A stretch of 64,000 nucleotides of DNA from the NCBI RefSeq assembly GCF_008831285.2, contig NC_045140.1:20024370-20088369 (forward strand), in the 5' to 3' direction. The notes under the pieces were generated by a model that worked only from the letters and a program-made list of their open reading frames with translations, had not been told where the DNA came from and searched no databases. Below are positions 26,501 to 38,500 of the stretch, piece after piece (positions within the stretch are counted from its first letter, which is position 1; each line of letters begins with the position of its first letter). Position numbers and translations under genes: made by a program. The DNA is from Nymphaea colorata. Lineage: Eukaryota > Streptophyta > Magnoliopsida > Nymphaeales > Nymphaeaceae.

Positions 26501-27896
26501 TAAGTACAAACCAGATGGTAGCATTGAAAGGTACAAAGCACGATTGGTGGCCAAGGGGTTCAGTCAGAAATATGGGATCGACTACTTAGAGACGTTTGCT
26601 CCTGTTGCAAAGATGAAGACTGTTAGAGTTATTATTTCATTGGCGGTGCTGAAGGGTTGGGAGATGTGCCAACTTGATGTAAAAAATGCCTTTCTCAATG
26701 GAGATCTCGAAGAGGAAGTGTACATGTGCATGCCACCAGGTTTTGAGAAGCCTGGAAAATGTTGTAAATTGAAGAAAGCTTTGTATGGGCTGAAACAGTC
26801 TCCCCGAGCATGGTTTGAACGGCTCAGACTTGTTATGAAGAAACATGGCTACAAACAAGGAAATGGAGATCATACCCTGTTTGTAAAGAGAAGAGAGAGT
26901 AAAGTTACTCTACTATTGGTTTATGTTGATGATATGATTGTTACAGGTGATGATAAGGAAGAGATAGCAAGATTAAAGGGTTTACTATCTACTGAATTCG
27001 ATCTAAAAGATCTTGGTAAGCTGAAGTATTTTCTGGGTATTGAAATTGCTAGATCAGGTACAACTCTTGTACTTAGTCAAAGGAAGTATACCCTGGATCT
27101 ACTAAAGGAGACAGGAAAACTGGGATGCAGACCAGCCTCTACTCCTATAGATGCTGGGCATAAACTTGGTAGCAAAGATGGAGAACTGTTGGGTGAAGAA
27201 GCTAAAGGGAGATATCAACGTCTAGTTGGCAAACTGATTTATCTCACTCTGACTAGACCTGATATCACATTTGCTGTAAATGTGATGAGCCAGTTCATGC
27301 ATGCACCTACAGATATGCACTTGAAGGCTGTAGATAGAATTTTGTGCTACTTGAAGAAGAATCCCGGAAAGGAACTTCTATATGTGCAACAAAGATCTAT
27401 TGAAGTTGAAGGGTATTCTGATGCAGACTGGGCAGGCTGTGTTGACACCAGAAGATCTACTTCAGGATACTGCGTCTACTTGGGGGGAAATTTGGTTGTT
27501 TGGAGAAGCAAGAGACAAGATGTGTGTTCCCGCTCGAGTGCAGAGGCTGAATATAGGGCTGTGGCTACTGGGGTATCAGAATTGTTATGGCTGAAGATCT
27601 TACTGACAGATATTGGAATAGAGATTGAAGGGCCTATGAGGATGTATTGTGATAATAAGTCTGCAATTAACTTGGCTAACAACCCGGTTCTTCATGATCG
27701 AACAAAGCATGTGGAGATCGACCGTCACTTCATCAGAGAAAGAATTGATGCTAAGGAATTAACGCTACCTTACATGAAGTCTGAAGACCAAACTGCTGAT
27801 GTCCTAACCAAGGCCTTAAGTGTAACTCCATTTGAGAGAAATGTATCCAAGTTGGGCATGTTTGATATGTATGCCCAACTTGAGGGGGAGTGTTGA
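23547..27896 (+). CDS. copia element 2 gag-pol polyprotein, 1449 residues
   Basis: This is the complete polyprotein of a Ty1-copia element. The ATG at 23547 is chosen because MADSSFSSV matches the gag start of element 1; the frame is open further upstream without another ATG. Domains in order: gag core (LTKENYSRWSAAITMGI, about residues 27-240), zinc knuckle CTHCKKLGHTRDFC (about 251), protease active site VDSGATHHM (D at 347), pre-integrase HERLGH (484) with CDVCQFAKH, integrase core from HSDVWGPSG (541) through DDYSRC and DNAREYL, RT with YVDDMIVTG (26922-26933, about 1126) and RNase H with YSDADWAGC (about 1290). No stop or frameshift interrupts it. The last codon (TGT) and stop (TGA) are the first six bases of the 3' LTR. 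Protease would cut the product into its parts. Confidence 0.97.
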   Translation: MADSSFSSVNTTLPDVVSARTDHVPVQVTTIQLTKENYSRWSAAITMGIAGRGRIAYVNGRKVEPAADSLAWDTWFLEDNQVKTWIVNLVSPDIQPLILRKKTARDMWIILEQMYGQKKRKVRVYQLMKDVYSLRQGALSVADFYAALKSKWEDLDYHSDIPWRCPHDQMQYMTDKWENRVFLFLSGLNDDFENIRGQILNSDESFSIEDVYSRAEAEEQRRLLSSGRKGEEQSAYVSRAPVGTPRSSRKCTHCKKLGHTRDFCWDLYPEKKDSRGRSSSGKKPVSSATSLSDGKGSISAEQIRELRAYLSKIDVGQADTPDEVKINQALAVSGGEGTSSMGEWIVDSGATHHMTGNPKLFHDYKLSSGKERVSLADGSFTSVAGKGSLSLLNNFLVHDALHVPHLPLNLLSVSKITKELKCELIFSEKRCVLQDLVTGKRIGIGLVSDGLYRLPIRVVTALMSAVSRTEKKEEECRQLFLFWHERLGHLPFGILKHLFPELCSSLNISMLSCDVCQFAKHVGASYPISNSRSNKAFSLVHSDVWGPSGIHSHGGFQYFITFIDDYSRCTFVYLLKDRSEVPHIIETFILLVENQYGNSVKTFRSDNAREYLCLTVEEFFRKRGIVHETSCSYTPPQNGVAERKNRQLLNVTRAILFQRHLPKYYWGDAILTSVYLINRMPTRVLKGRTPYSMLPGSSQPFHLPPRVFGCVCFIHNHSPNVKKLDPKSIKSVFLGYSSTQKGYKCLDPTTGRLHITKDVTFLEHVSYFGENSLQGEKLMSKEEYSPTQEIQFTDFMDYRREENPVAKVLGKDEDGKDEEGTTTDVHEQEKEGEHPLVTEQEGNRMFGQVYSRRRACTDKVIDDEEVTPNPNPTSSLDDPSRVQKQDVGKEKEDLPIALRKGVRSCTQHPIGNFVSYSRLSTDYKCFVSSLAVVVIPRNATEAQGDTKWSHAMEEEMEALDRNQTWEVVDIPEAAHLVGSKWVYTVKYKPDGSIERYKARLVAKGFSQKYGIDYLETFAPVAKMKTVRVIISLAVLKGWEMCQLDVKNAFLNGDLEEEVYMCMPPGFEKPGKCCKLKKALYGLKQSPRAWFERLRLVMKKHGYKQGNGDHTLFVKRRESKVTLLLVYVDDMIVTGDDKEEIARLKGLLSTEFDLKDLGKLKYFLGIEIARSGTTLVLSQRKYTLDLLKETGKLGCRPASTPIDAGHKLGSKDGELLGEEAKGRYQRLVGKLIYLTLTRPDITFAVNVMSQFMHAPTDMHLKAVDRILCYLKKNPGKELLYVQQRSIEVEGYSDADWAGCVDTRRSTSGYCVYLGGNLVVWRSKRQDVCSRSSAEAEYRAVATGVSELLWLKILLTDIGIEIEGPMRMYCDNKSAINLANNPVLHDRTKHVEIDRHFIRERIDAKELTLPYMKSEDQTADVLTKALSVTPFERNVSKLGMFDMYAQLEGEC
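27880..27890 (+). other. polypurine tract of copia element 2
   Basis: A purine run TTGAGGGGGAG abuts the 3' LTR and would prime plus-strand DNA synthesis. It is also coding, for LEGE near the end of the polyprotein. Confidence 0.9.
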
Positions 27897-28130
27897 CGGG
27901 TTTTGTTGTTCGGGTTCGGATCCGTACCCGATCCGGTTTGTCCTAATTAGGACTACTTATACTTCTGTAAACCCTAATCTTTGAGTTAATGAAGTGTTGA
28001 AGAGAGAGAGTGTCTGGAGGCTAGTGGGCACCAGACCTCCTCACCCGTGGTTTTTCTTCCCTCGAGTCGAGGGTTTTCCACGTTACATCCGTGTGCTTTC
28101 TTCTTCTCTCGTGCACATTTTGTTTCTACA
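27891..28130 (+). repeat. 3' LTR of copia element 2
   Basis: This 240-bp copy is identical to the 5' LTR except for T in place of C in the GGGTTCGG block. It is followed by the target duplication GTCAC and a resumed satellite monomer. Confidence 0.97.
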
Positions 28131-30999
28131 GTCACAAATAAACTCCTAAAATTGACCATTACACCAATGCATCAAGTTGGCCATGCATTGGTTCTGTCTA
28201 TCAGTCAGTCATTTATTTCAGCTGCATCTAATTGACAATTTTACCTTGATGGAGTGGACGTTGTTTCATCAAGATCTTTGAGCGGTCCCCAGGTCTCACG
28301 AGACTATTTCCCCCCAATTGGACGAGGTTCATCGTATCTTATGCTCTCAAAATGAGACGATCACACATAAACTCCTAAAACTCACCATTATACCAATTTA
28401 TCAAGTTGGCTATGCATTGATTTTGACAACTTGATCAGTTCTCAGGTCTCACTGGACTATTTCCCATCTTGTTGAACAGGGTTCAACACATCTTCTGCGC
28501 TAATAACGAGAAGATCACACACAAACTCTTAAAACTGACCATGATAAAGATGCATCATGTTAACCATGCATTGGTTGCATCAATAAGTCAGTCATTTATC
28601 CAATTTCATCTAATTGATATTTTTCACTTGATGGAAGGGATGTTGGTCCATCAAGATGCTTAAGCAGTTCCTAGCTCCCACGGGACTGTTTTACCCCGTT
28701 GTATACCAAGGTTCACCATATATTTTGCGCTCACAATTACATGATCATACATAACATCCTAAAACTGACCATTATCCCAATGCATCAAGTTGGCTATGCA
28801 TTGGTTTTGTCTATCAGTCAGTAATTTATTTCAACTGCATCTAATTGACAATATTAACTTGATGGAGGGAACGTTGTTTCATCAAGATCTTTGAACAATC
28901 CCCAGATCTCACAGGACTGTTTACCCCCTTGTTGGACGAGGTTCATTGTATCTTCTGCGCTCATAATGAGACGATCAAACATAACATCCTAAAACTGACA
29001 ATTACACCATGCATCAAGTTGGCCATGCATCAATCTGTTAGTTGTTTATTCAAACTGACATTTTTAACTTGATGGACAGGACGTTGCTTCATCAAGCTCC
29101 TTGAGCAGTTCCCAGGTCTCACAGGACTGTTACTCTCTTGTGGAAGAGGTTTCATCACGTCTTTTGCGTTTATAATGAAATGATCACACATAACAACCCA
29201 AATCTGACCATTATAGCAATGCATCAATTTGGCAATGCATTGGTTGTGTCTATCAGTCAGTCATTTATTTTAACTGCATCTAATTGACTATTTTAACTTG
29301 ATGGACGGAACGTTGCTTCATCAAGATCCTTGAGCAGTTCCCAGGTCTCACGGGACTTTTTACTCGCTTGTGGAAGAGCTTTCATCGCTTCTTTGAGTTC
29401 ATAATGAAATGATCACAAATAAACTCCTAAAACTGACCATTACACCAATGCATCAAGTTGGCCATGCATTGGTTGTGTCTATCAATCAATCATTTATTTC
29501 AACTTCATCCAATTGACAATTTTAACTTGATGGATTGGACATTGTTTCATCAAGATCTTTGAGCAGTCCCCAGGTCTCGGGGGACTATTTACCCCCCTGT
29601 TGGACGAGGTTCATCGTATCTTCTGCGCTCATAATGAGACGATCACGTATAACATCCTAAAACTGACAATTATACCATGCATCATGTTGGCCATGCATCA
29701 ATCTATTAGTTGTTTATTCCAAGTGACATTTCTAATTTGATGGACGCGACGTCGCTTCATCAAGATCCTTGAGCAATTCCCATGTCTCACGGGACTGTTT
29801 ACTCTCTTGTGAAAGAGGTTTCATCACGTCTTTTGCGCTCATAATGAAATGATCACAAATAAACTCCTAAAACAAACCATTATACCAATGTATAAAGTTG
29901 GCCATGCATCAGTTGAGTCTATCAGCCGGTCATTTATTTCAGCTGCAGGTAATTGACTATTTTAACTTGATGGAGTGTATGTTTTTCATCAAGATCTTTG
30001 AGCAGTCCCCAGGTTTCACGGGACTATTTACCCCCCAGTTGGACGAGGTTCATCGTATCTTCTGCGCTCATAGTGAAGCGGTCACACATAACATCCTAAA
30101 ACTGACAATTACACCATCCATCAAGTTGGCTATGCATCAATCTGTTAGTTGTTTATTCCAATTGACATTTGTAACTTGATGGACGGGACGTTGCTTCATC
30201 AAGATCCTTGAGCAGTTCCCAGGTCTCACGAGACTGTTTACTCTCTTCTGGAAGAGGTTTCATCGCGTCTTTTGCGCTCATAATAAAATGATCACAAATA
30301 AACTTGTAAAACTGACCATTATACCAATGCATCAAGTTGGCCATGCATTGGTTGTGTCTATTAGTCAGTCATTTATTTCAACTGCATCTAATTGACTATT
30401 TTAACTTGATGGAGTGGACGTTGTTTAATCAAGATCTTTGAGCAGTCCCCAGGTCTCACGGGACTATTCACCTCCCTATTGGACGAGGTTCATCGTATCT
30501 TCCGCGCTCACAATGAAACGATCACACATGACATCCTGAAATTGACAATTACACAATGCATCAATTTGGCCATGCATCAATCTGTTAGTTGTTTATTCCA
30601 ATTGACATTTCCAACTTGATGGACGGGACGTCGCTTCATCAAGATCCTTGAGCAGTTCCCAGGTCTCAAGGGACTGTTTACTTTCTTGTGAAAGAGCTTT
30701 CATCGCCTCTTTTGAGCTCATAATGAAATTATCACAAATAAAATCACAAAACTGACCATTATACCAATGCATCAATTTGGCCATGCATTGGTTGTGTCCA
30801 TCAGTCAGTCATTTATTTCAACTGCATGTAATTGACAATTTTAACTTGATGGAGTGGAAGTTGTTTCATTAAGATCTTTGAGGAGTCCCCAGGTCTCACG
30901 GGACTATTTACCCCCCTGTTGAACGAGGTTCATCGTATCTTCTGCGCTCATAATGACACGATCACACATAACATCCTAAAATTAACAATTACACCACGC

Positions 31000-33900
31000 A
31001 TCAAGTTGCCCAAGCATCAATCTGTTAGATGTGTATTCCAACTGACATTTCTAACTTGATGGACGGGACGTTGCTTCATCAAGATTCTTCAGTAGTTCCC
31101 AGGTCCCACGGGACTGTTTACTCTCTTGTGGAAGATGTTTCATCGCGTCCTTTGCGCTCATAATGAAATGAACACAAATAGACTCCTAAAATAGACCATT
31201 ATACCAATGCATCAAGTTGGCCATGCATTGGTTGTGTCTATCAGTCAATCATTTATTTCAACTGCATCCAATTGACAATTTTAACTTGATGGAGTGGACA
31301 TTGTTTCATCAAGATCTTTGAGCAGTCCCCAGGTCTCGCGGGACTATTTACCCCACTGTTGGACGAGGTTCATCGTATCTTCTGCGCTCATAATGAGACG
31401 ATCACACATAACATCCTAAAACTGACAATTACACCATGCATCAAGTTGGCCATGCATCAATCTGTTAGTTGTTTATTCCAATTGACATTTCCAAATTGAT
31501 GGACGGGACGTCGCTCGATCAAGATCCTTGAGCAGCTCCCAGGTCTCACGGGACTGTTTACACCCTTGTGGAAGAGCTTTCATCGCCTCTTTTGAGCTCA
31601 TAATCAAATGATCACAAATAAACTCACAAAACTGACCATTATACCAATGCATCAAGTTGGCCATGCATTGGTTGTGTCTATCAGTCAATCATTTATTTCA
31701 ACTGCATGTAATTGACAATTTTAACTTGATGGAGTGGACGTTGTTTCATCAAGATCTTTGAGGAGTCCCCAGGTCTCACGGGACTATTTACCCCCTGTTG
31801 GACGAGGTTCATCGTATCTTCTGCGCTCATAATGACACGATCACACATAACATCCTAAAACTAACAATTACACCATGCATTAAGTTGGCCATGCATCAAT
31901 CTGTTAGTTGTTTATTCCAATTAACATTTCTAACTTGATGCACGGGACGCTGCTTCATCAAGATCCTTGAGCAGTTCCCAGGTCTCACGGGACTGTTTAC
32001 TCTCTTGTGGAAGAGCTTTCATCGCGTCTTTTGCGCTCATAATGAAATGATTACAAATAAACTCTTAAAACTGAACATTATACCAATGCATCAAGTTGGC
32101 CATGCATTGGTTGTGTCTATCAGTCAGTCATTTATTTCAACTGCATTTAATTGACCATTTTAACTTGATGGAGTAGACGTTGTTTCATCAAGATCTTTGA
32201 GCAGTCCCCAGGTCTCACGGTACTATTCACCTCCCTGTTGGACGAGGTTCATCGTATCTTCTGCGCTCACAATGAGACGATCACACATGACATCCTAAAA
32301 TTGACAATTACACAATGGATCAAGTTGGCCATGTATCAATATGTTAGTTGTTTATTTCAATTGACATTTCCAACTTGATGCACGGGACGTCGCTTCATCA
32401 AGATCCTTGAGCAGTTCCCAGGTCTCACGGGACTGTTTACTCTCTTGTGAAAGAGCTTTCATCGCCTCTTTTGAGCTCATAATGAAATGATCACAAATAA
32501 AATCACAAAACTGACCATTATACCAATGCATCAAGTTGGCCATGCATTGGTTGTGTCTATCAGTCAGTCATTTATTTCAACTGCATGTAATTGACAATTT
32601 TAACTTGATGGAGTGGAAGTTGTTTCATCAAGATCTTTGAGGAGTCCCCAGGTCTCACGGGACTATTTACCCCCCTGTTGGACGAGGTTCATCGTATCTT
32701 CTGCGCTCATAATGACACGATCACACATAACATCCTAAAACTAACAATTACACCATGCATCAAGTTGGCCATGCATCAATCTGTTAGTTGTTTATTCCAA
32801 TTGACATTTCCAACTTGATGGACGGGACGTCGCTCCATCAAGATCCTTGAGCAGCTCTCAGGTCTCACGGGACTGCTTACTCTCTTGTGGAAGAGCTTTC
32901 ATCGCCTCTTTTGAGCTCATAATAAAATGATCACAAATAAAATCACAAAACTGACCATTATACCAATGCATCAAGTTGGTCATGCATTGGTTGTGTCTAT
33001 CAGTCAATCATTTATTTCAACTACATCTAATTGACAATTTTAACTTGATGGAGTGAATGTTGTTTCATCAAGATCTTTAAGCAGTCCCCAGGTCTCACGG
33101 GACTATTTACCCCCCTGTTGGACGAGGTTCATCATATCTTCTGCGCTCATAATGCAATGATCACACATAACATCCTAAAACTGACAATTACACCATGCAT
33201 CAAACTGTTAGTTGTCTATTCCAATTGACATTTATAATTTGATGGACGGGACGTTGCTTCATAAAGATCCTTTAGCAGTTCCCAGGTCTCAGGGGACTCT
33301 TTAATCTCTTGTGGAAGAGTTTTTATCGCCTCTTTTCAGCTCAAAATGAAATGATCACAAATAAAATCTCAAAACTGACCATTATACCAATGCATCAAGT
33401 TGGCCATGCAAAGGTTGTGTCTATTAGTCAGTCATTTATTTCAAAGCATCTAATTGACAATTTTAACTTGATGGAGTAGACGTTGTTTCATCAAGATCTT
33501 CGACAGTCCCAAGGTCTCACGGGTCTATTTACCCCCTTGTTGGACGAGGTTCATCGTATCTTCTGCGCTCAAAATGAGTCGATCACACATAACATCCTAA
33601 AACTGAAAATTACACCACGCATCAAGTTGTCCATGCATCAATCTGTTAGTTGTTTATTCCAATTGACATTTCTAACTTTATTGGACGTGACAGTTGCTTC
33701 ATCAAGATCCTTGAGCAGTTCCCAGGTCTCACGGGACTGTTTACTCTCTAGCGGAAGAGCTTTTATAGGTCTTTTGCGCTCATAATGAAATCATCACAAA
33801 TAAACTCCCAAAATAGACCATTATACCAATGCATCAAGTTGGCCATGCATTGGTTGTGTCTATAAGTCAGACATTTATTTAAACTGCATCTAATTGACAA

Positions 33901-36110
33901 TTTTAACTTGATGGAGTGGGCGTTGTTTTCATCAAGATCTTTGAGCAGTCCCCAGGTCTCACAGGACTATTTACCCCATGTTGGACGAGGTTCATCGTAT
34001 CTTCTGCGCTCAAAATTACACGATCACAAATAACATCCTAAAACTGACAATTACACAATGCATCAAGTTGGCCATGCATCAATCTGTTAGTTGCTTATTC
34101 CAATTGACATTTCCAACTTGATGAACGGGACGTCGCTCGATCAAGATCCTTGAGCAGCTCCCAGGTCTCACGGGACTGTTTACACCCTTGTGGAAGAGCT
34201 TTCATCGCCTCTTTTGAGCTCATAATCAAATGATCACAAATAAACTCACAAAACTGACCATTATAGCAATGCATCAAGTTGGCCATGCATTGGTTGTGTC
34301 TATCAGTCAATCATTTATTTCAACTGCATGTAATTGACAAATTTAACTTGATGGAGTGGACGTTGTTTCATCAAGATCTTTGAGGAGTCCCCAGGTCTCA
34401 CGGGACTATTTACCCCCTGTTGGACGAGGTTCATCGTATCTTCTGCGCTCATAATGACACGATCACACATAACATCCTAAAACTAACAATTACACCATGC
34501 ATTAAGATGGCCATGCATCAATCTGTTAGTTGTTTATTCCAATTAACATTTCTAACTTGATGCACGGGACGCTGCTTCATCAAGATCCTTGAGCAGTTCC
34601 CAGGTCTCACGGGACTGTTTACTCTCTTGTGGAAGAGCTTTCATCGCGTCTTTTGCGCTCATAATGAAATGATCACAAATAAACTCTTAAAACTGAACAT
34701 TATACCAATGCATCAAGTTGGCCATGCATTGGTTGTGTCTATCAGTCAGTCATTTATTTCAACTGCATTTAATTGACTATTTTAACTTGATGGAGTAGAC
34801 GTTGTTTCATCAAGATCTTTGAGCAGTCCCCAGGTCTCACGGGACTATTCACCTCCCTGTTGGACGAGGTTCATCGTATCTTCTGCGCTCACAATGAGAC
34901 GATCACACATGACATCCTAAAATTGACAATTACACAATGGATCAAGTTGGCCATGCATCAATATGTTAGCTGTTTATTTCAATTGACATTTCCAACTTGA
35001 TGCACGGGACGTCGCTTCATCAAGATCCTTGAGCAGTTCCCAGGTCTCACGGGACTGTTTACTCTCTTGTGAAAGAGTTTTCATCGCCTCTTTTGAGCTC
35101 ATAATGAAATGATCACAAATAAAATCACAAAACTGACCATTATACCAATGCATCAAGTTGGCCATGCATTGGTTGTGTCTATCAGTCAGTCATTTATTTC
35201 AACTGCATGTAATTGACAATTTTAACTTGATGGAGTGGAAGTTGTTTCATCAAGATCTTTGAGGAGTCCCCAGGTCTCACGGGACTATTTACCCCCTGTT
35301 GGACGAGGTTCATCGTATCTTCTGCGCTCATAATGACACGATCACACATAACATACTAAAACTAACAATTACACCATGCATCAAGTTGGCCATGCATCAA
35401 TCTGTTAGTTGTTTATTCCAATTGACATTTCCAACTTGATGAACGGGACGTCGCTCCATCAAGATCCTTGAGCAGCTCCCAGGTCTCACGGGACTGCTTA
35501 CTCTCTTGTGGAAGAGCTTTCATCGCCTCTTTTGAGCTCATAATAAAATGATCACAAATAAAATCACAAAACTGACCATTATACCAATGCATCAAGTTGG
35601 TCATGCATTGGTTGTGTCTATCAGTCAATCATTTATTTCAACTACATCTAATTGACAATTTTAACTTGATGGAGTGAATGTTGTTTCATCAAGATCTTTA
35701 AGCAGTCCCCAGGTCTCACGGGACTATTTACCCCCCTGTTGGACGAGGTTCATCATATCTTCTGCGCTCATAATGCAATGATCACACATAACATCCTAAA
35801 ACTGACAATTACACCATGCATCAAACTGTTAGTTGTCTATTCCAATTGACATTTATAATTTGATGGACGGGACGTTGCTTCATAAAAATCCTTTAGCAGT
35901 TCCCAGGTCTTAGGGGACTCTTTAATCTCTTGTGGAAGAGTTTTCATCGCCTCTTTTCAGCTCAAAATGAAATGATCACAAATAAAATCTCAAAACTGAC
36001 CATTATACCAATGCATCAAGTTGGCCATGCATTGGTTGTGTCTATTAGTCAGTCATTAATTTCAACAGCATCTAATTGACAATTTTAACTTGATGGAGTA
36101 GACGTTGTTT
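31000..36110 (+). repeat. higher-order duplication of about 2.62 kb in the satellite
   Basis: Variant monomers recur in the same order at a constant offset. The ACACCCTTGTGG variant at about 31560 returns near 34182, the B variant at 32352 returns at 34974, and GAGTGAATGTTG at 33051 returns at 35672. The offset is 2621-2622 bases, which equals six dimers. The two blocks are near-identical by eye. Confidence 0.88.
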
Positions 36111-38500
36111 CATCAAGATCTTCGACAGTCCCCAGGTCTCACGGGACTATTTATCCCCCTGTTGGACGAGGTTCATCGTATCTTCTGTGCTCATAATGAG
36201 ACGATCACACATAACTTCCAAAAATTGACAATTACACCATGCATCAAGTTGGCCATGCATCAATCTGTTAGTTGTTTATTCCAATTGACATTTCTAACTT
36301 GATGGATGAGACGTTGCTTCATCAAGAACCTTGAGCAGTTCCCAGGTCTCACGGGAGTGTTAACTCTCTTGTAGAAGAGGTTTCATCGCGTTTTTTGCGC
36401 TCATAATGAAATGATCACAAATAAACTCCTAAAATTGACCATTACACCAATGCATCAAGTTCGCCATGCATTGGTTGTGTCTATCAGTTAGTCATTTATT
36501 TCAACTGCATCTAATTGACAATTTTAACTTGATGGAGTGGACGTTATTTCATCAAGATCCTTGAGTAGTCCACAGGTCTCACGAGACTATTTACCCCCCT
36601 GTTGGACGAGGTTCATCGTATCTTATGCGCTGAAAATGAGACGATCACACATAACATCCTAAAACTGACAATTACACCATGCATCAAGTTGGCCATGCAT
36701 CAATCTGTTAGTTGTTTATTCCAATTGACATTTCTAACTTGATGGACGGGACGTCGCTTCCTCAAGATCTTTGAGCAATTCCCAAGTCTCACGAGACTGT
36801 TTACTCTCTTGTGGAAGAGCTTTCATCGCGTCTTTTGCGCTCGTAATGAAATGATCACAAATAAACTCCTAAAACTGACCATTATTCCAATGCATCAAGT
36901 TGGTCATGCATCGGTTGTGTCTATCAGTCAGTCATTTATTTCAACTGTATCTAATTGACAATTTTAACTTGATAGAGTGGACGTTGTTTCATCAAGATCT
37001 TTGAGCAGTCCCCAGGTCTCACGGGTCTATTTACCCCCTTGTTGGACGAGGTTCATCGTATCTTCTGCGCTCAAAATGAGTCGATCACACATAACATTCT
37101 AAAACTGAAAATTACACCACGCATCAAGTTGGCCATGCATCAATCTGTTAGTTGTTTATTCCAATTGACATTTCTAACTTTATTGGACGGGACAGTTGCT
37201 TCATCAAGATCCTTGAGCAGTTCCCAGGTGTCACGGGACTGTTTACTCTCTAGTGGAAGAGCTTTTATCGGTCTTTTGCGCTCATAATGAAATCATCACA
37301 AATAAACACCCAAAATAGACCATTATACCAATGCATCAAGTTGGCCATGCATTGGTTGTGTCTATAAGTCAGACATTTATTTAAACTGCATCTAATTGAC
37401 AATTTTAACTTGATGGAGTGGGCGTTGTTTTCATCAAGATCTTTGAGCAGTCCCCAGGTCTCACGGGACTATTTACCCCCTGTTGGACGAGGTTCATCGT
37501 ATCTTCTGCGCTCAAAATTATACGATCACAAATAACATCCTAAAACTGACAATTACACAATGCATCAAGTTGGCCATGCATCAATCTGTTAGTTGTTTAT
37601 TCCAATTGACATTTCCAACTTGATGAACGGGACGTCGCTCAATCAAGATCCTTGAGCAGTTCCCAGGTCTCACAAGACTGTTTACTCCCTTGTGGAAGAG
37701 CTTTCATCGCCTCTTTTGAGCTCATAATCAAATGATCACAAATAAACTCACAAAACTGACCATTACACCAATGCATCAAGTTGGCCATGCATTGGTTGTG
37801 TCTATCAGTCAGTCATTTATTTCAACTGCATGTAATTGACAGTTTTAACTTGATGGAGTGGACGTTATTTCATCAAGATCTTTGAGGAGTCCCCATGTCT
37901 CACGGGACTATTTACCCCCCTGTTGGACGAGGTTCATCGTATCTTCTGCGCTCATAATGACACGATCACACATAACGTCCTAAAACTAACAATTACACCA
38001 TGCATTAAGTTGGCCATGCATCAATCTGTTAGTTGTTTATTCCAATTAACATTTCTAACTTGATGCAGGGGACGCTGCTTCATCAAGATCCTTGAGCAGT
38101 TCCTAGGTCTCACGGGACTGTTTACTCTCTTGTGGAAGAGCTTTCATCGCGTCTTTTGCGCTCATAATGAAATGATCACAAATAAACTCTTAAAACTGAC
38201 CATTATACCAATGCATCAAGTTGGCCATGCATTGGTTGTGTCTATCAGTCAGTCATTTATTTCAACTGCATTTAATTGTCTATTTTAACTTGATGGAGTG
38301 GACGTTGTTTCATCAAGATCTTTGAGCAGTCCCCAGGTCTCACGGGACTATTCGCCTCCCTGTTGGACGAGGTTCATCGTATCTTCTGCGCTCACAATGA
38401 GACGATCACACATGACATCCTAAAATTGACAATTACACAATGGATCAAGTTGGCCATGCATCAATCTGTTAGTTGTTTATTCCAATTGACATTTCCAACT
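33480..38500 (+). repeat. second higher-order duplication of about 3.50 kb in the satellite
   Basis: A second offset of about 3502 bases (eight dimers) links other marked monomers. ACTTTATTGGACG near 33673 returns near 37177, GTTTTCATCAAGATC near 33926 returns near 37430, and the GACGCTGCTTC variant at about 34567 returns near 38070. This overlaps the 2.62-kb duplication, so the block was copied more than once with different registers. Confidence 0.82.

Larger units (their letters stand above)
22856..28130 (+). mobile_element. Ty1-copia LTR retrotransposon 2, young and apparently intact
   Basis: A 5275-bp element has 240-bp LTRs at 22856-23095 and 27891-28130, both TG...CA, flanked by the 5-bp duplication GTCAC (22851-22855 and 28131-28135). 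The primer site TGGTATCAGAGCC is at 23096-23108 and a polypurine tract TGAGGGGGAG at 27881-27890. One long open frame holds gag, protease, integrase, RT and RNase H in copia order. The LTRs differ at one position that I could find (C at 22881, T in the right copy). That means a recent insertion. All parts needed for autonomous movement appear to be present, though I cannot see whether it is expressed. Confidence 0.98.
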
